Shown here piece after piece: positions 1 to 5,349 of a stretch of 8,966 nucleotides of DNA. Every line of letters begins with the position of its first letter. The first letter of the stretch is position 1. The position numbers were made by a program, and so were the translations under genes. The notes beneath the pieces are model-generated. The model did not search any database. It was not told where the DNA came from and saw only the letters and a list, made by a program, of their open reading frames with translations. The DNA lies in assembly GCA_937910785.1 (NCBI GenBank), contig CALDLG010000060.1, positions 1 to 8,966 of the forward strand, written 5' to 3'. The stretch comes from an uncultured Lachnospiraceae bacterium (GTDB lineage Bacteria > Bacillota > Clostridia > Lachnospirales > Lachnospiraceae).

Positions 1-78
1 TCCACGAGCTTAGCATCCGCTACTGCCTTTCACGGAGCGTAAGCGTGCCTCCAAGAGAAGATGACGCCGCAGGTCAGG

Positions 79-104
79 AAAGGGGAGCGGCAGTGCTTCC
101 TTTT
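79..104 (+). terminator. Terminator-like hairpin before the GNAT promoter
   Basis: A 10-bp stem (79-88 pairing with 95-104, including two G-T wobble pairs) closes a 6-base loop. The 3' arm ends in TTCCTTTT, so the T-tract is part of the stem. It would end transcription entering from the left edge, where a short open frame finishes. Its place just before a promoter fits a gene boundary. Confidence is modest because the T-run is short and broken. Confidence 0.35.
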
Positions 105-112
105 CCGAATCG

Positions 113-140
113 TTGAAAAAAACACGACTTATGGTACACT
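113..140 (+). promoter_or_regulatory. Extended -10 promoter for the GNAT gene
   Basis: A -35 box TTGAAA (113-118) and a -10 box TACACT (135-140) are separated by 16 bases. A TG sits one base ahead of the -10 box (132-133), the extended -10 signature used by the main sigma factor in Gram-positive bacteria. The nearest supported start downstream is the GTG at 243, giving a leader of roughly 95 bases. Confidence 0.5.
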
Positions 141-242
141 TGTAAAAACGCAGAAAGCTGAGACGGACTATGTGGATTTGGAGCCGGAGCAGATGATAAC
201 TGAAATATGGCGTTGTACCTGTCGGAATTGGAGGGGAGAAAA

Positions 243-692
243 GTGCATATCAGACAATATCAGCCGTCAGACTGCATAGAACTGACAAAGCTGTTCTATA
301 ATACGGTCCATACTGTCAATGCAAAAGATTATGCAAAGGAGCAATTAGATGTATGGGCAACAGGACAGGTGGATTTGGAGAAATGGAATCAGTCGCTTCA
401 GGAACATTTTAGCGTTGTTGCCGTTGAAGGAAAAATGATCGCAGGCTTCGGGGATATAGATAAAACAGGCTATCTTGACCGCTTATATGTTCACGCTGAT
501 TATCAGGGAAAAGGAATTGCCACTGCTATATGCAATCAGTTAGAGCAAGCGGTTCAGGGGAGTATTTATACGCATGCTTCTATTACAGCAAGACCTTTTT
601 TTGAAAAAAGGGGATATAAAGTAATAAGAAAACAGCAGGTAGAGAGACAGGGGATTGTTCTGATAAACTATGTTATGGAAAAAGAAAAATGA
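243..692 (+). CDS. GNAT family N-acetyltransferase (YafP-like)
   Basis: This encodes a 149-residue soluble protein that probably transfers acetyl from acetyl-CoA to an amine; the substrate cannot be read from the sequence. It begins with the HIRQY/DCIEL strand-helix start common in single-domain GNATs. Motif A follows: a strand around residues 77-84, then the acetyl-CoA pyrophosphate loop Q-G-K-G-I-A (88-93) and a helix. Near the C-terminus, ARPFFEKRGYKV (117-128) is the usual motif B with its conserved F-F/Y-x-x-x-G-[FY] pattern. I chose the GTG at 243 because GGAGGGG (230-236) lies six bases upstream and the protein then starts where the fold starts. The in-frame ATG at 207 would add 12 unneeded residues. 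The length is normal for the family. The gene stands alone; the closest match I know is the YafP-like group, but that assignment is from memory of motifs. Confidence 0.85.
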   Translation: MHIRQYQPSDCIELTKLFYNTVHTVNAKDYAKEQLDVWATGQVDLEKWNQSLQEHFSVVAVEGKMIAGFGDIDKTGYLDRLYVHADYQGKGIATAICNQLEQAVQGSIYTHASITARPFFEKRGYKVIRKQQVERQGIVLINYVMEKEK

Positions 693-887
693 AGTGCGGT
701 CGGCATAATTGGAGCGGCAATTTATATATACATTTTCAATTTTTGCATGACAATCAGGCATTAGAAGAAGGATATTATCTCTGGTCTCCGCCCATACCGG
801 CCTCCGGAATAGTTGTATCCATCAGGCTGTTTTCAGGTAAACAGAAGGTAACAGCAAAAAATTATTCGAGAGAAAGCAGGTAATTAT

Positions 888-1806
888 TTGAAGACTACAT
901 TCGACATAATAAAATTTGATTCCCACAGAGAAAATAACCGTTTGGAAGTGAAACGTGCCAATGGAGGGCTTCCGGTAGCTTTATGGGAAACATATTCTGC
1001 TTTTGCCAATACTTGTGGCGGAGTTATCTTGTGGAATCTGCTACACAATCACCAGCAATGTAAATCTTTTAACGGAAGACGATATAGAAGTTTATGACGT
1101 AGGAGAGGATTTGATTATAGTAATATATGTCCCAATGGAAAAACGTGAGCAAAGACCGATATACATCAATGATGATTTGTTTGATGGAACATTCCGCCGA
1201 GACCATTCAGGGGATTACCACTGCACAAAGTCACAGGTAAAAGCCATGCTTCGTGACCAGACAGATGATACCATGGATATGAAGGTTCTTGATGACATTC
1301 CGATGGAAGATCTGAACTATGAGACGGATCATGCATGTAGAAACAGCCACAGGGCATTAAGGCCGGTACATGATGCATTACGGGAGGCGCTTGCGAACTG
1401 TCTCGTAAATGCAGATTATTTTGGCGTGCGGGGAGTTGTTATCAAAAAGGAACAGGACAAGCTGATATTGGAGAATCCGGGCTACATCAGAACAGGTAAA
1501 GAGCAGATGAGGATTGGCGGTATATCTGATCCACGCAATAAGATATTGTTAAAGATGTTCAACATGGTAGATGTGGGAGAGCGTGCAAGCGAAGAAAACA
1601 AGTGATAAAAAGCAAGCGAAGAAAACTATTGAAAACATGGAAAAATCAGGAATTATTTGCATGAACATGGTGAAGCAGACACAAATGATATTGCTGATTT
1701 TATAGATTTAAGCCCGGCAAGAACAAGAGCTATGCTTGCGGAGATGGAAGAGGTTCGGTCGAGCGGAGGAAATAGAAACAGGAGATATGTACTGAAAAGT
1801 GATTAA
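888..1806 (+). pseudogene. Broken AlbA_2 / Schlafen-type ATP-binding regulator gene
   Basis: These are fragments of one putative ATP-binding protein of the AlbA_2 (Schlafen) plus HATPase_c_4-like type, the so-called RecG-related family. Frame A (888 to about 1025) carries the AlbA_2 start, including ENNRLEVKRANGGLP and a CGGVI strand. Frame B (about 1028-1587) has the rest of AlbA_2 (NLLTEDDIEVYDVG, then a GTFRR stretch), and jumps in frame from HRALRP to VHDALREALANCLVNADY. About 100 or more residues normally lie between these two motifs. Frame B breaks off just after the GERA motif. Frame C (about 1586-1645) reads QAKKTSDKKQAKKT. Frame D (1645-1806) holds the C-terminal winged-helix segment, with DLSPARTRAMLAEM and a GGNRNRRY end. 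The family usually has about 450-500 residues and under 300 remain. At least one internal deletion and three frame changes make function very unlikely. The TTG start at 888 is the best fit to the family's N-terminus. Confidence 0.8.
1585..1626 (+). repeat. 27-base direct repeat inside the AlbA_2 pseudogene
   Basis: A 15-base identical stretch beginning GCAAGCGAAG occurs at 1585-1599 and 1612-1626, a period of 27 bases. In the frame starting at 1586 it encodes the nine-residue unit QAKKTSDKK followed by QAKKT. It is therefore most likely the remnant of a lysine-rich coding repeat that links the ATPase part of this family to its winged helix, not a mobile-element repeat. Confidence 0.6.
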
Positions 1807-1847
1807 ATGAAACCCGTTTGGTAAAAGGGTGAAAGAAAACACATTCA

Positions 1848-1879
1848 ACTATTGTTCGAATAGTACAAGGGTATATTAT
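1848..1879 (+). promoter_or_regulatory. Possible promoter overlapped by a palindrome
   Basis: TTGTTC (1852-1857) and TATTAT (1874-1879) are 16 bases apart. The -35 box lies within a 17-base inverted repeat, ACTATT-N5-AATAGT (1848-1864), which would suit a dimeric repressor. No gene starts within the next 160 bases, and a terminator-like hairpin sits at 1891-1917. If real, it would make only a very short RNA or be a relic. Confidence 0.2.
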
Positions 1880-1890
1880 TTATTCTCTAT

Positions 1891-1917
1891 GGCAGGTGGT
1901 CTATAGGATAGCCTGCC
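1891..1917 (+). terminator. Hairpin between the pseudogene and the toxin-antitoxin operon
   Basis: GGCAGG (1891-1896) pairs with CCTGCC (1912-1917). An inner stem CTAT/ATAG (1901-1904 with 1908-1911) closes a three-base loop, and TGGT bulges out on the 5' side. TTGTTTATATTAT follows, a weak T-rich tail. It probably ends transcription from the AlbA_2 remnant and insulates the toxin-antitoxin promoter. Confidence 0.4.
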
Positions 1918-1987
1918 TTGTTTATATTATCGTGATTTGGATAAAATGAATGTTGCCAGCAAAAGTAGATTGATTTTAACATTTACA

Positions 1988-2021
1988 TTGACGTGTAACG
2001 ACGAATGCGTTACGATGTAAC
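1988..2021 (+). promoter_or_regulatory. Promoter and operator of the toxin-antitoxin operon
   Basis: TTGACG (1988-1993) and TACGAT (2011-2016) are 17 bases apart, a good sigma-A promoter. The spacer carries an inverted repeat, GTAACG-N7-CGTTAC (1995-2000 and 2008-2013). A further GTAAC (2017-2021) forms a second inverted pair with GTTAC (2009-2013). Type II operons are usually repressed by their own antitoxin or toxin-antitoxin complex, so these half-sites are the likely binding sites. A Shine-Dalgarno AAAGGAGA (2023-2030) follows, ahead of the ATG at 2040. Confidence 0.65.
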
Positions 2022-2039
2022 TAAAGGAGATGATTTGAT

Positions 2040-2342
2040 ATGGAAAAGACGGCAACCTTAAATTTAAGAGTAAATCCAACAGTAAAACAACGGGCTGAAG
2101 ATGTGCTTGCACGATTAGGCATTCCGATGTCTACTGCAATAGATATGTATCTCAATCAAATTTCATTAACAGGAGGAATTCCTTTTGCGGTAACATTGCC
2201 GAAGGCCCCTTCCATTCTCAATGCAGATTTAATGACAACAGAGGAGATTCATGGGAAATTGCAGGAGGGTTATGATGATATGCAGGCTGACAGGGTGCAG
2301 GATGCTGTTTCTGCTTTTACGAAATTTAGGGAGAGTCATTAA
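2040..2342 (+). CDS. RelB/DinJ family antitoxin
   Basis: This encodes a 100-residue antitoxin that should neutralise the toxin encoded two bases downstream and repress the shared promoter. Residues 4-44 form a ribbon-helix-helix domain: the TLNLRV strand binds DNA, followed by the two helices VKQRAEDVLARLGI and STAIDMYLNQIS. GGIPF (45-49) is the typical RelB/DinJ boundary between the DNA-binding part and the toxin-binding tail. The tail (about 60-100) is charged and helical, as expected for a segment that folds on the toxin. Length and order (antitoxin first) are normal. A strong Shine-Dalgarno and a palindromic operator in the promoter support an active, self-regulated unit. Confidence 0.88.
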   Translation: MEKTATLNLRVNPTVKQRAEDVLARLGIPMSTAIDMYLNQISLTGGIPFAVTLPKAPSILNADLMTTEEIHGKLQEGYDDMQADRVQDAVSAFTKFRESH

Positions 2343-2344
2343 GT

Positions 2345-2659
2345 ATGAAACAATATAGGGTACAGATTACAGATAAAGCGTTAGCGGATATGGAGGAAAT
2401 CTATAACTATATTGCGATACAGCTTCAGGCGCCGGAAAATGCAATGGGACAATATAACCGGATTGCGAAAGCTATCGAGGAACTAAACATATTTCCGGAG
2501 AAAATAAGGCTTATGGAATCTAAGCAGGAACGGACATTGGGTTTAAGGCAGTTGGCGGTAGATAATTATTCAATTTTCTATGTGATTGAAAATGAGAGAG
2601 TTATTGTAATGAGAGTATTATATAGCGCGTCTGATATTGAGTTAAGGCTGAAGAGCTAA
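2345..2659 (+). CDS. RelE/ParE family toxin
   Basis: This encodes a 104-residue toxin of the RelE/ParE fold, complete in length. The start YRVQITDKALADMEEIYNYI matches the first strand and long helix of the family. LRQLAVDNYSIFYVI and VIVMRVLYSASDIE are the beta-sheet core that ends most members. RelE-type proteins cut mRNA in the ribosome, while ParE-type proteins poison DNA gyrase. The sequence does not settle which applies, although pairing with a RelB/DinJ antitoxin slightly favours the mRNA-cleaving branch. The ATG lies two bases after the antitoxin stop, and its Shine-Dalgarno AGGGAG (2328-2333) is inside the antitoxin gene, so the two are translationally linked. Confidence 0.85.
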   Translation: MKQYRVQITDKALADMEEIYNYIAIQLQAPENAMGQYNRIAKAIEELNIFPEKIRLMESKQERTLGLRQLAVDNYSIFYVIENERVIVMRVLYSASDIELRLKS

Positions 2660-2670
2660 TAAGCAAAATT

Positions 2671-2698
2671 ATGACATATAAAATATTTTTGATATGAT
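2671..2698 (+). promoter_or_regulatory. Extended -10 promoter after the toxin gene
   Basis: ATGACA (2671-2676) and TATGAT (2693-2698) are 16 bases apart, with TG one base ahead of the -10 box (2690-2691). Both boxes match consensus at five of six positions. The first start codon downstream with a Shine-Dalgarno is the ATG at 2746, which opens only a 28-codon remnant. Confidence 0.5.
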
Positions 2699-2745
2699 AT
2701 AGGTAAGCAGAAATACAGAAGAAATGTAAAGAACGAAGGAAAAGG

Positions 2746-2832
2746 ATGGCGGAATGGGAAAAAATAGTTCCAAAGGTAAATGAGTCAGCAGAATTTTTGG
2801 AAATAACTATTGAGCCGGTCAATGACTGTTAA
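2746..2832 (+). pseudogene. N-terminal remnant of an ATP-binding protein (28 residues)
   Basis: An AAGGA Shine-Dalgarno (2736-2740) lies five bases before an ATG that opens MAEWEKIVPKVNESAEFLEI, stopping after 28 codons. From memory, W-x-x-I-V/I-P-x-V-N-x-S-x-E-F-L-E-I is the start of a family of HATPase (GHKL-fold) ATP-binding proteins several hundred residues long. If so, only the extreme N-terminus survives, with promoter and ribosome site still in place. It could instead be a genuine small peptide. The assignment rests on one short motif and needs a search. Confidence 0.45.
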
Positions 2833-2929
2833 CATTTGTCCGGCCAGAGCAAAAAGATCGGGTAGAATAGCAGAACAACACGCATTTGAAGATGCGTTGG
2901 AAAAAGCGCATGGAATCGGTAAATTGTGA
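2822..2929 (+). pseudogene. Short open frame, possible C-terminal remnant of the same gene
   Basis: A frame overlapping the end of the preceding remnant reads to a TGA at 2927-2929 and ends EQHAFEDALEKAHGIGKL, which looks like a real amphipathic helix. The stop lies inside the loop of the terminator at 2901-2943. Promoter, N-terminal piece, C-terminal piece and terminator in order suggest one gene that lost its middle. A small independent peptide starting at the ATG at 2822 is the alternative. I do not recognise the peptide. Confidence 0.2.
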
Positions 2930-2943
2930 ACCATGCGTTTTTT
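2901..2943 (+). terminator. Rho-independent terminator
   Basis: A 13-bp stem (2901-2913 with 2931-2943, one G-T pair) has A5 on the 5' side and T6 on the 3' side, around a GC-richer CGCATGG/CCATGCG core and a 17-base loop. The A-run opposite the T-run means it could work in both directions, although no convergent gene is present. It ends the remnant unit before the moxR promoter. Confidence 0.65.
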
Positions 2944-2951
2944 GAAAACTG

Positions 2952-2980
2952 TTTTCATTGGTTACGATGCGGTGTAAAAT
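2952..2980 (+). promoter_or_regulatory. Probable promoter of the MoxR operon
   Basis: TTTTCA (2952-2957) and TAAAAT (2975-2980) are 17 bases apart, matching consensus at four and five positions. It lies directly after a terminator and about 130 bases before the moxR-type start codon. No better candidate is visible before that gene. Confidence 0.4.
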
Positions 2981-3018
2981 AGATTAAAAATCAGAAATTT
3001 TTCATAGACGAATTTATT

Positions 3019-3062
3019 CAGCCTGCGAATATTGGGCTTTGCAGCCAAATGTTCGCAGGCTG
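3019..3062 (+). other. Long leader hairpin upstream of the MoxR gene
   Basis: CAGCCTGCGAA (3019-3029) pairs perfectly with 3052-3062. An inner stem TTGG(G)CT/AGCCAA (3032-3038 with 3043-3048) extends it, leaving a TTGC loop. No T-run follows, so it is not a standard terminator. It sits in the presumed 5' leader between promoter and ribosome site, and may stabilise the transcript, block read-through or act as a regulatory element. Confidence 0.5.
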
Positions 3063-3111
3063 AGAACGGCATGGATGATTAGTGTGAGCGACGGTTCATG
3101 GGAGGATACAA

Positions 3112-4044
3112 ATGACAGATCAGGAGAAGCTTCAGAGAGTTCAGGATGAGGTGAATTATGTGATCAGGGGAAAGGGAGACGTGGTCTGCCGGGTGCTGGC
3201 GGCGATGATCGCCGGCGGGCATATTCTGATGGAGGATATTCCGGGCGTGGGGAAGACGACGCTTGCCACGACCTTTGCGAGAGTGTTGTCTCTTGCGTAT
3301 CGCCGTGTGCAGTTTACGCCGGATGTGCTGCCCAGTGATCTGCTTGGTTTTTCCATGTATCATAATAAGACCGGGGAGTTCATGTTTCATGAGGGCTCCG
3401 TTTTCTGTAACCTGTTTCTGGCGGATGAGTTAAACAGAACCTCTCCCAAAACGCAGTCGGCGCTGTTGGAGGTAATGGAGGAACATCAGGCCAGCGTGGA
3501 GGGAGAGACGAGAAAACTGCCGGAGCCGTTTGTCGTCATTGCGACGCAGAATCCGATCGGCTCTTCCGGTACGCAGATGCTGCCGGAATCCCAGCTGGAC
3601 CGATTTATGATCTGTCTGTCGATGGGGTATCCGGAGCATGGGGATGCGGTGGAGCTGCTGCGGGGCGAGGTATGGAAGAGGGCGGAGGAGCTGCGGCCGG
3701 TAATCACGCTGGAGGAATTGCGGGAAATGCGTCAGGCGACGGAAAAGATTTTCGTGCATGATGCAATTTATGAATATATTGTGTCGTTGACGGAAGCTAC
3801 CAGAACACATGAGCTGTTTGCGATGGGAGCGAGTCCCAGAGCGTCTATTGCGCTGCTTAAGATGGCAAGGGCGATGGCGTACATCGCAGGCAGAGATTTC
3901 GTGACGGCGCAGGATGTGCAGATCGTATTACTGGACGTGCTGCGGCATCGTGTCAGGCTTGGCGCGCGGGCGCGGGCGGAAGGAAAAAATATGCGAAGCT
4001 GTATACAGGAGCTGTTTCAGGTCGTAAAAAGCCCCCGGAGCTGA
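3112..4044 (+). CDS. MoxR-family AAA+ ATPase
   Basis: This encodes a 310-residue cytoplasmic AAA+ ATPase of the MoxR family, thought to act as a chaperone-like factor in assembly or activation of partner proteins. Walker A is PGVGKTT (44-50). The family insert VQFTPDVLPSDLLGF (66-80) follows, then Walker B LFLADELNR (101-109, D105/E106), sensor 1 ATQNP (144-148), the box ESQLDRF (159-165) with its arginine, and sensor 2 GASPRA (239-244). A helical lid fills the C-terminus. Length is typical. The ATG has GGGAGG six bases upstream. It leads a MoxR-DUF58 pair with only 47 bases between the genes. This is the common arrangement, in which DUF58 and a membrane transglutaminase-like protein are the partners. 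The gene looks intact. Confidence 0.93.
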   Translation: MTDQEKLQRVQDEVNYVIRGKGDVVCRVLAAMIAGGHILMEDIPGVGKTTLATTFARVLSLAYRRVQFTPDVLPSDLLGFSMYHNKTGEFMFHEGSVFCNLFLADELNRTSPKTQSALLEVMEEHQASVEGETRKLPEPFVVIATQNPIGSSGTQMLPESQLDRFMICLSMGYPEHGDAVELLRGEVWKRAEELRPVITLEELREMRQATEKIFVHDAIYEYIVSLTEATRTHELFAMGASPRASIALLKMARAMAYIAGRDFVTAQDVQIVLLDVLRHRVRLGARARAEGKNMRSCIQELFQVVKSPRS

Positions 4045-4058
4045 GCCGGAATCCGGCT
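4044..4058 (+). other. Small GC-rich hairpin after the MoxR stop
   Basis: AGCCGG (4044-4049) and CCGGCT (4053-4058) form a stem with a three-base loop, starting on the last base of the stop codon and followed by TTGATA. The T-tract is too weak for strong termination. It more likely sets mRNA stability or a partial stop between the ATPase and DUF58. Confidence 0.35.
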
Positions 4059-4091
4059 TTGATATAGAAGGGGATTTCCAAGAGGTGTCGA

Positions 4092-5147
4092 ATGGAACAA
4101 AAGATGCGATTTCAATTACGCCCGATCCGTATCATTGGTTATCTGATCTGTCTGGCGTCTGCCTTTTTTCTGTATAGTGTGCTGAGAAGTTATTTCCTGT
4201 GGCTCGCCATTGTGATCATGCTTCTGTTTCCGGCGCTGTCTGTGGCAGGAACGGTATATTTGTGTGGGAATCTCGTGCCGGAAATATCCGCTGACAGGAA
4301 GAAGGTTTTCCGTTCGGAGGCAGTTCTTGTGGAGCTGCGTCTTCGGAACCCGGTATGGTTTTTGGCGCTTCACACGCAAATGAAGCTGGCCGTTTCCAAT
4401 ACTTTTCTGGAGCGGCAGGAGATTCTGACGGCCGTGCTGCCGACAGCGGCGCATCAGGTAAACTCTTTGAAGCTGTCCTTCGGGGCGGAGGAGCAGGGGC
4501 GGTATGTGATCAGCTGTGACATGCTGCGTCTGCGCGATATGATGGGTTTTTTTGACTGCAAAAAGCCTGTTTCGCTTTCCGAGGAGTTTTATGTGCTTCC
4601 TCATCCGGGAGAAGCAGGAAGAATGGATGTTACAGGATTCATGGAAGGCGCTGCGGAGCGGGAAGAGAGCCGGCATAAAGGAAATGATTTTTCCCAGGTG
4701 AGCGATGTCCGGGAGTATCTGCCGGGAGATCGTTTGCGGGATATTCACTGGAAGCTGTCGGCCAGACAGGATACGCTCATGGTGAAAGAGCGGGTGTCCG
4801 CGGCGGGCAGCGAGATGATGCTGCTTCTCGATCTGACGGAGGATGCGAAGCAGGCGGAACAGATACTGGAGCTTGCCGTAGAATTAGGTCAGAGTCTGAC
4901 TGGTCAGAGACTCCCGGTGTGTTTTCTGTGCTGGAGCCGGCCTGCATTCCAATGGGAAGAATACCGCTGCGGCACAGGGGCGGAGCTGGAAGAAGCATTT
5001 TGTGGAATCTTCGGGCTTTCGTTGTCTGAACGGGTCAATGAGCGGGCGCAGGAACATATGCGAAATTTTTATCCTCATTTGAGATCCTATCTGGCGGTAA
5101 CGGCGCATGACGGGGTGGTAAAGGCGGTTATGAGGGAGAACGGCTAG
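4092..5147 (+). CDS. DUF58 domain membrane protein
   Basis: This encodes a 351-residue protein with two adjacent membrane segments near the N-terminus (about 12-32 and 35-57). An Ig-like or CARDB-like beta-rich region (about 60-175) follows, and then the DUF58 core. The core signature VREYLPGDRLRDIHWKLSAR (206-225) is clear, continued by a vWA-like strand EMMLLLDLTE (241-250). DUF58 proteins are encoded next to MoxR ATPases and are believed to be their partners in an envelope-linked complex. The exact function is unknown. GAGGTG (4082-4087) lies four bases before the ATG. GC and codon use match the ATPase. The protein appears complete, yet the expected third partner does not follow; an AT-rich island does. 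Confidence 0.9.
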   Translation: MEQKMRFQLRPIRIIGYLICLASAFFLYSVLRSYFLWLAIVIMLLFPALSVAGTVYLCGNLVPEISADRKKVFRSEAVLVELRLRNPVWFLALHTQMKLAVSNTFLERQEILTAVLPTAAHQVNSLKLSFGAEEQGRYVISCDMLRLRDMMGFFDCKKPVSLSEEFYVLPHPGEAGRMDVTGFMEGAAEREESRHKGNDFSQVSDVREYLPGDRLRDIHWKLSARQDTLMVKERVSAAGSEMMLLLDLTEDAKQAEQILELAVELGQSLTGQRLPVCFLCWSRPAFQWEEYRCGTGAELEEAFCGIFGLSLSERVNERAQEHMRNFYPHLRSYLAVTAHDGVVKAVMRENG

Positions 5148-5284
5148 AATCGGCCAGCGTGAAAGGAAGAGGGCGGAGAGTATACTTCGCTTTTATGTTT
5201 TCAGGAAAAATACGATACTATTAGTTAGATAAGAAAAATCATAATTTGAGAGAAACGATGTATATAGAATATCTGGTGGATTTA

Positions 5285-5293
5285 TGCTAAGAT
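5285..5293 (+). promoter_or_regulatory. Possible extended -10 promoter of the three-gene island
   Basis: TGC-TAAGAT (5285-5293) is an extended -10 box; no good -35 lies at the right distance, which extended -10 promoters can tolerate. A second candidate, TAAAAT (5293-5298), overlaps it. Transcription would begin near 5300, about 50 bases before the DUF262 start, with AAAGGA (5335-5340) as ribosome site. Confidence 0.35.
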
Positions 5294-5349
5294 AAAATTA
5301 TATAAAGATTTGGTTGAATAAGCGTATTTTGTTGAAAGGATATGGCGTG

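Noticed and set aside
61..279. 72-codon open frame over the GNAT promoter and start
   Set aside because: It runs through the terminator-like hairpin, the promoter and the GNAT ribosome site, has no ribosome site of its own, and its protein shows no recognisable motif.
689..883. 64-codon open frame starting at an ATGA overlap with the GNAT stop
   Set aside because: The overlap looks like translational coupling, but the start is not supported by a ribosome site and the peptide has no family motif or clear structure. I treat 693-887 as non-coding, with nothing else convincing in it.
1585..1626. CRISPR-like or mobile-element direct repeat
   Set aside because: There are only two copies with a 27-base period, and they translate to a lysine-rich protein repeat in the frame expected for the pseudogene.
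3430..3810. 126-codon minus-strand open frame inside the MoxR gene
   Set aside because: It lies entirely antisense to a well-supported AAA+ gene and its translation has no motif. Long antisense frames are common in GC-richer genes.
4116..4748. 210-codon minus-strand open frame inside the DUF58 gene
   Set aside because: It is antisense to a clear DUF58 coding region, is rich in H, R and Q as expected of a shadow frame, and shows no ribosome site.
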